A stretch of 64,000 bases of DNA from Phylloscopus collybita (GCA_027886175.1 JAJNNQ010000018.1:18891001-18955000); one strand, 5' to 3'. Positions 34,160-47,500 are shown, counted from the first letter of the stretch. The notes: a model not told the origin generated them from the letters alone. Translations and numbers: made by a program.

Positions 34160-37100
34160 ACCACAATTTCTTTGCTGTCTTGGACTAAAGCAATAAAAAC
34201 ACTGCAGAGTGTGGAGACAAATGTGGGGACCTCCTCCAACACAGGATACCTGTATACCTATAAATCTCACTTTTCCTTTCATAGTGTGACTACACTGCAT
34301 CTGGATGTCTTGGTGGCATAGATGAATTCCATCAGCTGTCAGATGGACCACTAATTTTGAGCTTCCTCCAGCGAAAACTTCAAAGGAACATGGATAGTTT
34401 ACCTTAAAGAGAATGAAATCAAACTAAGTGAAATGAGTGAAATGGTCACAGTGCTGCTGAGTAGAAATGATGATGTATGAAAGCTATAGACAGAATATTC
34501 TAACTTTCAGTGGGACTTGGAAGAAGAACAGGTTACAAAACAATTTTGTATTTATTAATCTTATTTTATTAATTAGGTTTCTCTTATTCTTCAGATGGAC
34601 TATCTAGCTGCAGGGGACATTCCCCAGAACAGGATCTAAAAATAGTCTCAACTTAGCAGGTGTGAACTCATAAGGGCTCAACAGGAAATAAGAATGGTTA
34701 TTTAAGATTTAGACATCACATTACAGTAAATCACATATGATTTACTGACTCCCATTCATGTGATCAGATGCATGCACACAAATGCAACTGCAAAAGAGAC
34801 AAAAAGGTGGAGCTAGAGCAGCAGCAGCATAGCTTGGGAGATTTACCATTGTACTCATTAATTTCTATTTTTAAGCATTTGATTCTTCTATTGGAAGGAT
34901 TATGCAATTAGACAACTGATTCAGGAAAAAAATATTAGCTCACTTTTCAGTACAAAACACAAAGACTTTTCACTTCTGCAGCAACACAACAGAAAAAACC
35001 AAACAAAGCAGCTTCACAATGTCTACAGAAAATGTAGAGAATGAAGCAATTTTAAGGAATAATGTGATTTGTGTCAGAATAATTAATCCTAATATCCAGT
35101 TCTTCCAGTTTCACAAAATATGGGCCAGCTTTGTAACAGAGAAATTATTTTTGTTCTTTGGTTCTAAAAGTTGTTTTATCTCATTCATTGATAATGCTGG
35201 GTAAAGTGGAATGGAGCCTGGAGACTTTCACCCCATATGAAATCGATCACTTTCCCTTAGCAACGTCTTAAGCACACCCTTCCACTGAAATTGTTTGAAC
35301 TGCCTCTGCTCTGCTATTCTTTGGTGACTCCTAGAAATATATGCTTATTATCTGGCATCATCAAGCTCAGGAGAAAGCAGAACAACTACAGCAATCTGAA
35401 AAGTCTTTTATTCTTCAATAATAATAAAGTTTCCCAACTGTTTCTCATCTATACATCCAAATAAAGCACAATTTCCAAAGAAGTTCTTCAGTGAATGTTT
35501 CTTTCCTTAGTATGGGATTTTTAGGATGGTGGAGGTAAAGAGGAGGAAGAAAAAATGAAGGAAGTTTTGTGAAATATTAGACAACTCAGAATATTCACAT
35601 AGTGTATGTTTTACTGGGGGTTAATTTTGAGATTTAAATAATTGCCTGTAAGAAAAGGCAAATCACATAGTTAGCAAATGGCATTTTACAGGAGAGCCTT
35701 TGCACATACATTTGTGAATGACTCTGTGTTCTTCGAAGAGAAGAGCACAAAGGAACAACTTCATAGTTTCTGCTTTGACAAGAATTTCTACTTAGTGGTC
35801 TTTTCCTGAGTAAAACACTGTGGAAATAGTTACATTTGCAGGAAAAACCTGAATTATAATGGAGGAACACATCCAACAGAAACTTTTTCATAAAACTACA
35901 TTAACACAGCATCTCACAGAAGCATTGCAGCGTATTATGTACATAAAAGTTTTGATACTATAATAAGGCTGTTCAGATGATAAGGATCATATGCTGGGAT
36001 AAGAATCTCTGCATGGGTGATACACAGGATTAATTTTAAATGCAAATTTTTGTATACATGAATAAATTATTTTTTTTATTTCACAGACAGAATTATGTGG
36101 CTAATGCTTATAATATAGGAAAATAATATCAGAAAATAAACAGTGTTTAATTCCACATCAAGCAATCATTGAAAACCTCACAGGAAAGCTTTTATCAAAA
36201 TTCTGTCTCAGGTTGTGTATAACCTATGTATTAATTTTTAACTTCACATTAGTCCAATCCATGATCCAAGCCATTCCATGGAAGGTGATTTTATAAGAAA
36301 TTAAATCCTATGGAAAATTTTCACAAGTTTCTCAAAAAGAAAATTACATCAGAATCAAGGAACATATCCTATAATAATGCTAATTTCCCAATTAAAATAG
36401 AGCAATAGAATAGATTAAAACATAAAAAGTGGTTGGCTTTAGATGAGATTTATTTTAAAAAAAAGGTAAAATTCTTTTGTATTATTTTGGTGTTTGGATA
36501 GTATTTTCTTCTGCATGGCCATCAGTTGTCTTTCACTTAGACAAGCCTTTTTTAAGAGGAAGATGGTGGTAGATTTCCTGCTGAAGAATCTAATTCCCAA
36601 AACTATTGTTTAATGTGCCAGCTAAGCTTTACATTACACAGTGATATAAAACAAACTGTCAAAGCAGTGCTTTCTCTAAAGAAAGATTCCCACCTACTAG
36701 AAGGCCTCCAGTCTTGGAGAAAATTGATTGGACAACACTCACAGTAAAAAGAGAAAGTAAATCACTTTCAACTTCATTCATCAAGGACAAAACCAGACAA
36801 TTTTGTTGTATCACCTCAGAGTAGCCAGAGAAGATAAATCCTTTGCACTCATGTCACTCACAATTTCCTGCAAATAAAAACAGTGAAGGAACTAAGTACC
36901 TTCATTTGAAGTAGGAGAGGCCATCATTTTAGTCCTTTCATATGAAGAGGAACTCAGAGCTCTGTTCTACAGCAGTAGCTCTTTTAATTTCAAGCACTAC
37001 ACAATCTTTCCCCTTGTACAAAGTAGCTTCTCTTTGAGAATGCCTTGGCTTTAATCTCTTTGCACAAGAAAACTCCCCACATGAGTAGTGTCCCTTGAAT

Positions 37101-39285
37101 CCCTAATAATTTTCTGTGCCCTTCCCTGAAGTGTTAATCTTCCTGGTGTGTTCCTTCATAGTTAGGTGATCACATTTATATTACATGATGCATTGTACAA
37201 GTGTGCAATATTAGAGTGGCTTTATTACAGCCACAAATAGCCACTGGAGCTCACTGATCATTCCTCAGTTCTTTCTAGTTCAAATTACACTACATAAAAC
37301 TGAAATATGTTTATGAACATTTCAATAGAAGATGCTTGTGTTTTGTCTTGTGAGTAAATGGTCAGAAACCCCTTAAAAGGCTGAAATAGAAAAAATGTAC
37401 ATTTTAGAATCCCAAAGGAAGGTGCCATGAGGTGATAATATAATACTCAAACCTCTTGCTGGGAATTAAAAATCTAAATTTTGAATCTAGGATATTTTGT
37501 TATTCTATCACAGTGTTATGCACCCTTCATAGGTTCAAACTGGAATTAGAATTTTGAACTGTTGTATTAAATTTTTTTAGCTGATAACACAAACCATCTA
37601 CTATGCCCAGTAGATGGCCCTTTTTTATACAAAGGGAATAATCATAAAGATATACAGTAAACAATATGCCATGCAAACTGCATTTGCAAGAATACTTCCT
37701 TTATTGTTCCTGTGCTGATCGTTTCCAAGAAGAATGGATCAATTAAATCGTCCTCACCAGCTGACCCTCAACTATTCAAATACCATAGGAGAAGAGGTAT
37801 CTTTGAAAAGTAATTCATTATTTCATAATTCTTGTTTCACACTATTTCTGTGTAACATTTTAAATAATCTATCAAAAAAATTGGAAGAACACATATAAAA
37901 TTAAAAAGCTTTCCAGGCTTTGTGAAGATATTGATATTTCAGCTTCTTGCAGAACAATGCTTCTAGGTTCAGACAGTTTACATTAAGCATTTCTCAAAAT
38001 GCCTGTAAGTTTTTAATTTTGAAAGACAAATCCATGATGACGTCCAAAGAATGTATTACTTGCATTTAAGAAGACCAACCTTCCTCGAGAGAGATAGTCA
38101 CACTCCAGGCTTTTCTTCTGTATCATGACTTTTCCACTCTATTATCATTCTATAAGAATGAATAAATTATTATCCTGTTCATTAGCTGCTGCAGACCTAG
38201 AAATTAGTTTAGAAAGACATGTTACCTTCATGAGAGACTAAACAGAAAAACAAGGTACAATAGGAGCACCTTTGCATGGAGACTAAATGATCAGAATTTT
38301 ATTTAACCCGTTTTCTTCTGTAAATACTCTATCCATCATCTCCTTCCCACTAAAAATAAAACACAAATAAAAGAAAAATTCCTTTGTGAACTGTGATGAC
38401 ACAAGATTGACAAAGCCCAAGCAGGCTCAGTACAGTAAAACTGTTAGAGAAAGAAAACTTTATTTTACTAATTATGTCACAAAAACAATACATAAAATGC
38501 CTGCTTATGAAACACTGACTGTATCTGCTATATCAACACTAGCAACAGTTTGCTGAGGAACCTACAGAAAACAGAAAGTCTGACAGTTTAGTGGTAGAGC
38601 TGCTTGGGCTGTACTTTTTCTGAGAAAGATCTTCATTGATCATTATTCTCTTTACATCTATTGCTGTTCTCAGCAGTGAGACCTGATGACCCAGCAAGCT
38701 GCCTCCTTCAGATTCCTGGAAAATTAGCTGTTGCTTGAGACCTTGCCCTTTAAATTTAGAGTCACCAGACTTTATCCTACCACTAAGCTCATTGATTTAA
38801 AATTATGGGTTTGTGCTACTGGAGAATACAAAAGAACCAGAAGAGCTTTGTAATATTTGAGATCCAACTCTTGGGTTAGTAAGGATGTGAGATATTTAGA
38901 AGTCAGCTTCAGTTTCTAACAGAAATTCCTGAGAGACTTGCTAAACTTCCCATGAATTTGGAGCATTTTTCCCTCTTTCTGATATCTTTGCACTGGAATT
39001 CTGTCTGTAAAACATACTCTCCAACCCAGCTCATCCCACAGCAGCTCTTACTCAGCCAGGTTGGCAAAGTGAGTAACAGTCCCTCATAGCATCATCTGCC
39101 ACTCTTTAAACACCCTTTCCCCTTTTGACTCAGCTATCATTCCAACATACAGGACTACAAATTCCTGCTAGGGAAAAGAAATATAAATAAATAAGTAAAA
39201 TAAAGTAAAACATAATGAACTTTTCCATCCAGCTCAAAAAATAAGTACAATGAGCTTTTTCACTAATGGTAGCAGGGAGGATTCT
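34160..39285. other. Intergenic AT-rich unique sequence
   Basis: About 5 kb with no gene, RNA gene or repeat that I recognise. Open frames are at most 85 codons without domain signatures. Confidence 0.6.
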
Positions 39286-39468
39286 CCCTTCCCTTCCCTT
39301 CCCTTCCCTTCCCTTCCCTTCCCTTCCCTTCCCTTCCCTTCCCTTCCCTTCCCTTCCCTTCCCTTCCCTTCCCTTCCCTTCCCTTCCCTTCCCTTCCCTT
39401 CCCTTCCCTTCCCTTCCCTTCCCTTCCCTTCCCTTCCCTTCCCTTCCCTTCCCTTCCCTTCCCTTCCC
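39286..39468. repeat. (CCCTT)n / (AAGGG)n microsatellite, 183 bp, perfect
   Basis: About 36.6 copies of CCCTT without a single interruption, from 39286 to 39468. One strand is pure pyrimidine and the other pure purine, so H-DNA (triplex) formation is possible, and the purine strand has G-triplets every 5 nt, which favours quadruplexes. All four overlapping frames of 69-118 codons (Pro-Phe-Pro-Ser-Leu on one strand, Gly-Lys-Gly-Arg-Glu on the other) are created by the repeat. Confidence 0.99.
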
Positions 39469-39875
39469 ACACTAACCTGCTCTGCCTCAGCTCCCACTGA
39501 CTCTGGTCAACTCTGGATTGGCTTTGGCATAGAATTTGATCTGCAGACATTGACATGCCAGACATCAGGAATGATGGAAAATCTGAAACTGAGACTCAGG
39601 TATTAGGAAATACATATTGAATTTCTGAATGCCTGATTCTTCTACTTAATCTCAGCAGTAACCTTGGTGACTGTTGCAAAACAATGTCCAGAGAGATCAA
39701 ATGCAATAAAGCCCATATGTCAGAAAGCAATTACTGATGTAACTTGTCTCAAGATGTTTTCTGCAGTTCCCTATAATTAAAGGAATTATTTATATATATC
39801 TACACTTATAATATAGAATGTTCTGTCTATAGACAGTACACAACTAAATTTGAAGTCATCCTTGTAAACCAAATG
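39469..39875. other. Short intergenic spacer between microsatellite and LTR
   Basis: About 400 nt without a recognisable feature. Confidence 0.6.
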
Positions 39876-40891
39876 TATTGGGTTTGTGTGGGGAGTTTTT
39901 GGTAGCAGAGGGGCTACAGGTATGGATTCTGTGAGAAGCTGTTAATAGCTTCCCCTGTGACTGACAGAGTCAATGCCAGATGGGCTGGCCAAGACACAGC
40001 CCATCCGTGATGATGGTGGTGCCTTCTGGGATAACATATTTCAGAAAGGGAGAAAACCATGAGCAACTGCAGCCAAAGAAGGGAGAATATGTGACAGAAA
40101 CAGCTTTGCAGTCACAAGGGTCAGTGGAGAAGCAGAGGAGCACTGGAGCAGAGATTTCCTTGTAGTCTGTGGTGCAGAGCAGAGGCAGTTGTGTCCCTGC
40201 AGCCCATGGAGGTCCATGGTGCAGCAGAGATCCACCTGAAGCTTACACTACAGACCCTACACTGGAGCAGGGGAACGGCCAAAGGAGGCTCTGATTCCAT
40301 CATTCTACAAACTCGAGAAGCTCCTGGCAGGACCTGTTGCCTCAGGGAGAGAGGATCCCATGCTGAAACAGAGCTGCTGTTGGGACTTATGACCCTGCAG
40401 GGGACTCACTTTGGAGCAGCCTGCTCCTGAAGAGCTGCACCCCATGGAAGAGATCCACATTGAAGCAGTTTGTGGAGAACCAAAGTCTGTGAGAAGGACT
40501 CATATTGGAGTGGGGGATGATGTGAGGACTGACAGAGACAATGTGTGATGAGATGACCACAGCTCCCACTCCCCATCTCACTGAGCAGCTGTAGGGAGGA
40601 GGTAGAGCACTGGGAATAAAATTAGGCTTGGGAAAAGTGAGGGGTGGGGGGAAGGTGTTTTAAGATATTTTTTTTTCCTGGTTATCCTGCTCTGATTTAA
40701 TTAGTATAAAATTCAGTTAATTTCTCCAAGTGTGTTTTGCCCATGACGGTAATCTGTGAGTGACCTCTCCTTGTTCTTATCTCAACCTATGAGCTTTTCA
40801 TTGTATTTTTTCTCCCCTATGCAACTGAGGAGGAAAGTGACAAAGAGGCTTTGGTGAGCATCTGGCACCCAACCAGGGTGAATTCGCTACA
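39876..40891 (+). mobile_element. Near-complete passerine ERVL-type solo LTR, about 1 kb
   Basis: A full-length songbird LTR can be followed from 'tgtattgggtttgtgtgggg' to 'accagggtgaattcgctaca'. Landmarks are 'gagaagctgttaatagcttc' (39932), 'ctgggataacatatttcaga' (40027), several degenerate units of the internal 'ctgcagcccatggaggtcca' type (40197-40480), 'gggaataaaattaggcttgg' with AATAAA at 40615, 'gtgttttgcccatgacggta' (40731), 'cttatctcaacctatgagct' (40776) and 'gctttggtgagcatctggca' (40850). The ends TG...CA are flanked by CCAAA (39871-39875) and CCGAA (40892-40896), a 5-bp target-site duplication with one change, as expected for ERVL. No internal region remains. Open frames at 39980-40581 are artefacts. 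Confidence 0.92.
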
Positions 40892-40896
40892 CCGAA

Positions 40897-43800
40897 TTTG
40901 ACATGACGTATCTCAGTGTCAAACCGTCAGCCTGCATGACATTTGCCATATCCTCCTCTAGCATGCATTACCAGCTAAAGGGGTTTGGTACTGTTTAATC
41001 TCCAACAGAATTATTTACCAATATCTTCTGTCCCACTAATCCAAGGAATTCATATTCATTTCAGATTTCTCTATACAAGAAAACAATGTCTGCCTGTCTA
41101 AAGGTTTTAATATTCTGTGCAATAAAATAATATTGTTTCACTCTGATTGAAAAGTTGTGCTATCTAGGGGATTGTAGAAGTACTGCAAGTGGCACCAATA
41201 ATCAAATAAACTCCAAGGGGGAAGAGGAGGATTTGTCCTTTTTCTCCCTGTATGAAATACAAAATAAAAAAAAAAAAGAATCTTTTGGTTCCTTCCCTCC
41301 CCCAGCTTTGTCTTTCACAAGCACTAATCCTCTCTTGGGTTTTCTCCAAAGGTTTTATGGACCACTGTATGAAACATGCTGTCATACTGATCATTGTGAG
41401 ATGACACTTTAAAAATATAAATCCAGTGAGAGTGTGATAACCTTCATTGTCAAATGGAAGGCAAAAAGGCAGCAAATGCACTCAAGTGAGTTTTTAAAGC
41501 TAAGTATGAAGGTGACAGTAAGACTGAAGAGCTAGTCAGCCTGGCTGTGTCTGGAGGTTGGAAGAAGTAGAAGAAATGTAAAATTATTATTTTCAGAATT
41601 TAAAATATTGCAGATGATGATATTGTGTCTAAAGGAAATATTCAATGAAGAACATCCTTTATTTAATAAGGAATGAACAAAGAAGAACAACTCAAATCAG
41701 TATAAAATATTACTTGCCATCACCACTCTTAAACAGATGTCTGGCTTAGAGGTGAAAATACCTGACTCTTCAGAATTATTTTTAATACAGAAAGCAATAC
41801 AAAATTACGTCAGGAACAGGAAGAACCCCGGAAGGCAAAGCAAACAAATGGGTCATACCCTCTTTTAGAGTGTATTGGCCTTTAACAAAGTCACACAGTG
41901 AAAAAGAAATGAAATCAACCTATGATGTATGAACATAATAACAGTGTTTATGTGAACTGGAAAAATGCTAAAATAAAAGTAAGGAAAAATATACACCAGT
42001 CTTTGTGAAACTAATTGGTTTACTTACTTTTCATTGGAGTTTTCTTTGTTTTCCTTTTCTCTTTCTTAATTTAGACCCTCTAGCCAAGTAATGCATAATA
42101 TTTAATGGGATCTGAGTTAATGCTAATTGTTTTCAAAGCAATTGTGATCTTTAAATTGATTTGATTTCTAATGCCTGCTTTATTAGTTTGAGTTAATTCT
42201 TCTGTTCGGTGTTTCTCTTAAACTATATAATCCTTAGCTAAATGAAGTAATGTCTTTTGAAGCTGAAAATCAAGCACCAAGAAAATGAGGGGCTAAGTTT
42301 TTTCTTCAGTAGTTGTAGGAGATTTTTGTCCCAGGCTGAGTAACAGTGGTGGAGGTATAAAAGAGTAGTTATTTCTCAGGATGGTGCATCAATTTTAAAC
42401 TCCAGGGTCAAAAAAATGTACAGGCACAAACAATGGTGTTTGCAGTTTTCATTCACATATCAATAAATGTACTTTCATGTGAGCACCTTGCCAAGGCTGG
42501 ACACAGCTGCCCTGACAGCAGGCAGCTTCTTCCCTATCAGATGATTAACAGTGCTCGTCAGGAAAGGGGAAGAGCCACCCCACAATCCCAGGTAAACCTC
42601 AGGTCTTCCAGACGTTTATATACAGTGTCACTCTTTGCCAAGTTTTCAATTTTTTTTTCTTTTGTGGCCATATCAGGCTACTGTTCTGCAATGCATTTGT
42701 AAATACAAATATCAGGATGTGTGTATTCCAATAACAGGTACATATTCTGTATGTACCTGTTATTTTTTTCTGAAGAGATAATTAACTCTGACAAGGGCCT
42801 GTCAAAGTAATAGATGATCCTACTCAAACTTGCTCCAGTCTCTTGGCCTGAATCAAACCAGTGAACCTTGGTAGTTTAGACTACAGAAATAAATTAAAAC
42901 ACACAAACAAACATGAGATAGACAGAAATCTTCTGTCCTTCCCTAAAATATGTCTCCCCATGCAGTCAATGGATTGATCATGTATCACTCACCTTCTATC
43001 ATCGGGTGGATATCAGATTCCAGATATGTCAAAAAGAATAAACTCTGAGTGTGAGAATGTTTTTTTCAATGCCAACTATTTAGCTAAATTAAAAACTTCA
43101 AACATAATGACTGTTGTAATAATAAGAATATTAATAAAAAGTAACAAGTGACTTTTTAGCACTGTTTTTTGACTTTAAGCAAAGATGAAACTGTAGAAAA
43201 CTTCAGACTAAGCAAAAAAACCAGACTTGATTCAAATGTTGTTATCTGTGATCAAAAGTATATTTGGACAACAAATATGCTTAAAGGGAAGGAAGAGGAG
43301 GTGTCTGTTATTCTGCTTTGTTTATCAACATTGTAAATGCATGCAGAAGGCACCAGCTTTGTCTCCATTTTTCTGCTCTCCCAGAATCTTTTCTAATTTT
43401 ATTCAAAGGGTGGAAAAGGGACATTTTATGACACCCTTAAAAGCAAAACTAGAATTTAAATAACCATTCTCCTTTTTTTTCTTTGAAAAATTTCAATTCT
43501 ATTTGAAGTAGAATTAAGTTCCAGTTACAATGGAAATAATATCTTTAAAAATAACCATTCAGGATTTTACAGTGTAACAGCTTTAACTAAAATCTACATG
43601 GAGCAAGCTTTTCTTCCACCTCCATAAACCAAATTAGCTGCGTCCCACTTTCAGACAAGCATTTGAAATTAAACTGAATTCTCTGTTTCCCAGTTTCTCT
43701 GTTCTTTATGAGGCTCAACAAGAAACAACAGAGGAGATGATATCTCATAATCTGTAAAGCTGCAGGAGTAGATATCTTTCCTTATCATCACTGATTAAGC

Positions 43801-44496
43801 ACTGCGTTTACAAATTAGTGTTTCTGCTCCGTGGCAATACATTGACATCCAATCCAGTTCTGCTCATTGAGAATGTCAGACATCAAGCAAGAAATGCACA
43901 TAGGCATGGCTTTTTCAGTTCAGAAACTACTACAGCAGCAGTCACCCACCTAAAAATAAAATTAAGATGAAAGATCAGCACTCTCCCCCTCACAAAGCAG
44001 GAGATTCAAAGTGTCTCACACAAATATTGGTACTTAGTACATTTGGATGTACCAGTGAAAATGTATGAAACTCTACCTACTTTTCCCTACTCCTTTAATG
44101 TGGAACAAAAGGAAAACTGCCTGCTCAGTCATCCCCTGTTAGTTTCTATTCTTCCAAGAATACTTCTGTTTTGCTGTATAAAATTTCAGTAGTCTTTCCC
44201 TTTCCTTTCCATAAAGATGTCCTGCCTAAACTATGTTCCTAATGTAAACCAAGCACCAGAAAAATGCCTGCAATCGGCGAGGTGGATCTTGTCCACACGC
44301 TGAATACACAACAGAAAGTTTAAGTGATAAGAGGATTTAAAAAGAAACCTGATTAATTTCCCATTTATATCTCTAGCAAATGTTATATTTTCTATATTTC
44401 TATATATAACAGATTAACTGGTTATTAAGGTACTAGCATCATTTAAGTCTTATAAAAAAACCTAATATTTTTTCAAATTCCAAACCTGAAGCAGGC

Positions 44497-44498
<2 letters not shown>
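40897..44498. other. Intergenic AT-rich sequence with one perfect hairpin
   Basis: No gene recognised. Holds the 15-bp perfect hairpin at 42730-42764 and a candidate conserved element at about 42090-42220. Open frames up to 105 codons (41164-41481, minus strand) show no domain. Confidence 0.6.
42730..42764. repeat. Perfect 15-bp inverted repeat with 5-nt loop
   Basis: The left arm 42730-42744 is the exact reverse complement of 42750-42764. The loop is TTCTG. Pairing ends abruptly at both sides. A run of T follows the right arm, but a bacterial-type terminator has no meaning in this genome. Confidence 0.88.

Positions 44499-44538
<40 letters not shown>
44499..44538. repeat. (AT)17 microsatellite inside a 40-bp palindrome
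   Basis: 34 nt of alternating A/T (44502-44535) are bordered by CTG and CAG, so the whole 44499-44538 is self-complementary. Such DNA extrudes cruciforms easily and is highly length-variable. Confidence 0.97.
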
Positions 44539-47500
44539 CAGTACATGAATCGTGGTGTTGGATTTAAAACTATGCCTGTTCTCTGATTTTCAGTCTTTAC
44601 GTTACGATTGGTCATTCTGCATGATCACTTTTGAAACTTCCTGACGTTTTCAACAAAATATCTTCAGATTTGTCAAGAAGGTCAGGGAAGAAAAGATGTA
44701 TTCTCCATCATATTAAAATCCATCTGGATTTTTACAGACATTGAAGCTGCCATTTAAAGTCTTTGGCTCAAGGGATTAAACAGAAATGTTACTAAAATCA
44801 CTCTTTTCTCAATAAAAAACTGAGCATGCTTTGGAGAATTCTCTTCTGTATGGCATATAACTGAGTTTCTAGAAAATACATGGACAAACAGACTTCCTAT
44901 TTAGCACCTGTCATCTATTTCCTAACTCAGACTGGGGAAAATAAATTAAACAGGAAGACCATGCATTCAATATTGTTCAAATATTAATAATGTTTTTTGT
45001 GACATTTTTGTACATCAGAGATTTATACCTTAACAAAACCCCTGCATAATTTATTATTAGAATCCAGATGTCTGACATGATGGGCACAGGTTACCTTCTG
45101 TTAACTGCACTGCCTCTGAAAGTTAAAGCAGTTGGTAGCCTGATTTGTGCTACGTATGGACACACAATCCTTTATTTCTATGCATTATGAATAGCAGCTG
45201 GTGTTTTTGGGGCTACAGTTTATAGCAAACTCTAGTATTTAGTTCCTTAAATAAAGTATTAGAAATTTGTGAAACTTTTGTGCACTGAAGATCAATGGTC
45301 CAAACCTTCATACTTTTTTGATGAGGGCATTATAGTGGATATAACAGACTAGGTGCTTGTGTGTGTGAAAACTTAATGACTGTCAAACAAACTCATAAAA
45401 AACAAACAAACAAACCCAAAAAAACCCAAACCAAAACAACTATTTTTGAGGGAGCAATCTTGAGCCTGCTGTTTCTTTAATTTCAATAGTTTTGCAACCT
45501 GTAAACCTCTACTGAATTGATTTGATAAACAACACTACCAGTTTGGTTTGATATTGTGCTTTTTCTATATATATTCATATTTCTTCTACATATATTCATA
45601 TTCCTTCTACATATTCATCAAATACATTTATAAGCATTAATTCTTCCACCACTTTTCTAACTGATATTGACAACTAGATTTTCATCAGGAAGTCAAGGGA
45701 TATAATCATAGGTCTTATGGAGGGGTCATGTAGCAGGATACCATTAACTTTTGTTTTGCAGATTACATGACAGTCATTTTATAGTTCTGTATTTAAAAAA
45801 TGCTTTCATAAGTACTTGGTGATTGTTTCTGAAATTCAGTAGTTGCCATTAAAATCATTGATTTTGATAGACACTTTTCAAGAAATGGGAATTTACAGCT
45901 TCATATTTACCACTTTAGGTTTTGTAGGAGAAATACATTTTTAAAAAATCACTAAATGATATAGAGAACTATCTATTTCTATTGCCATTCTGGTTTACTT
46001 GTACAGAATGTGTTAGTGTTTACACGCCAGACAGTCCATTTTCAGCACATTTAATCTTCTACAGATTTGAGCATGAATTGATCCTGGTTGAGAGATCATT
46101 TGCAAAAGTATTAACCTATTTGAGCATTTGAGATCAGAATAGAATGGAATAAAGAACAGTCAAAGCTTAGGAGACAAAGTAGGTATTCCTAAAGCTTTTC
46201 TCTCTTTTTTTATAGAATCTTGAACTTTGACCAAAAAACCCAACAGCAAACAAAAAGGCAGAAAGCCATTGAGTCTTCAGTACTTGTTGGGAAACTTGAA
46301 TAAGAAAATAAGAAAAAGGAAATGTCAGTCCAATGACATTTAATTTGCCTTCTCAGACATAAGGAGAGGGACAAATGCCTGGAAGGATTTAACCAAGGAA
46401 ACTTAAAAAAATTTTCATGAGATTATGAAAAGCAGATTTTGGGGTAAGATAAAAACTGATGTGTAGATGAAAACTGAAAAGCAGTTTTAAAGAACTGATA
46501 ATCATTAATGTAGGCAGAATAGATATTAAGTAACTTCCAGTTTTTTCAGAATTTGTTGCTGAAAATCTCTGTTCAGGAGATTAAAAAAACGCAGAATTTT
46601 TGGAAAATATATATATTCTGTAATTATGGAATTTGACATTAGATAACAACTGTATTGGTTATTCTGGAAATGAAATTATTCTAAAATTCTGCATGCAGTA
46701 ACAAACTCTTTACATGCCCTTTCAGTCACCATGGGATCAGCAGGAAGCCTTTTCCTCAATGCTGCCTTTCAGAGAGCCATACCAGCTGCTCCTCTCCTCT
46801 ATTCTCATTTAGCTTACCTTCTCAGGAGCAATTAACTTATATTTATAAAAGAGAGAGATTTTGTTAACATCCATACTTCATACATTATAACATGTTTAAT
46901 TGAGCTCTTTTAAAATATGATGGCCTTCCAAAATTTCTCATAGAAAAGCATTCCTCTTCCAAACCATTTGTAAAACAACACTTAACTGCTAATTCCTACC
47001 TATTCTTGTTCACTGTGTGACATTAGGATTCCATTGAATGGCTTAGAGACCATACTGTATTGGACAGCAGAGTTACAGGTGAGTATCTCATGGGAAAATA
47101 TCTATACAGTAGCAATGGAGGTTTTTCCTCCCACACTAAAATATTATATTCTCCAACAATAGCAAGACCAGACATGTATTAAGAAAAATGGAACAGTGCA
47201 ACTATAGTCAGTAAGGTTTAAGATTTTTGGTAAGACGGCTAGACTAGAAGGCAGAGAAGGCAGTAGGAGTTAGGGAATAGTAAAACCATTAGCCTGGGAG
47301 CAAGGAGTTGAAACTGAGAATGTGTTAAATTGAACCACAATATTGCTGTATAAATGAACTCAGAAGTTTTTGTGGATTAATCTCTGAGCTTCATGTGTGG
47401 TTGGAGAAATCAGAACTGTAATTAATACTAAATTGTTGGCTTGTGTTCTTTTACACAAACTTCATATTTCAGGACAGAGCATCTAGAGAATTAGTGAAAA

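Noticed and set aside
39234..39606. Overlapping open frames of up to 118 codons on both strands with PFPSL or GKGRE repeats
   Set aside because: They are produced by the CCCTT microsatellite, whose unit is not a multiple of three and lacks stops in all frames. No start context or flanking coding sequence supports them.
39980..40581. Several frames of 60-79 codons on both strands
   Set aside because: All lie inside the solo LTR, which is noncoding.
42730..42775. Rho-independent terminator (hairpin followed by T run)
   Set aside because: The form fits, but the genome is eukaryotic and there is no gene upstream. The T run is ordinary for the region.
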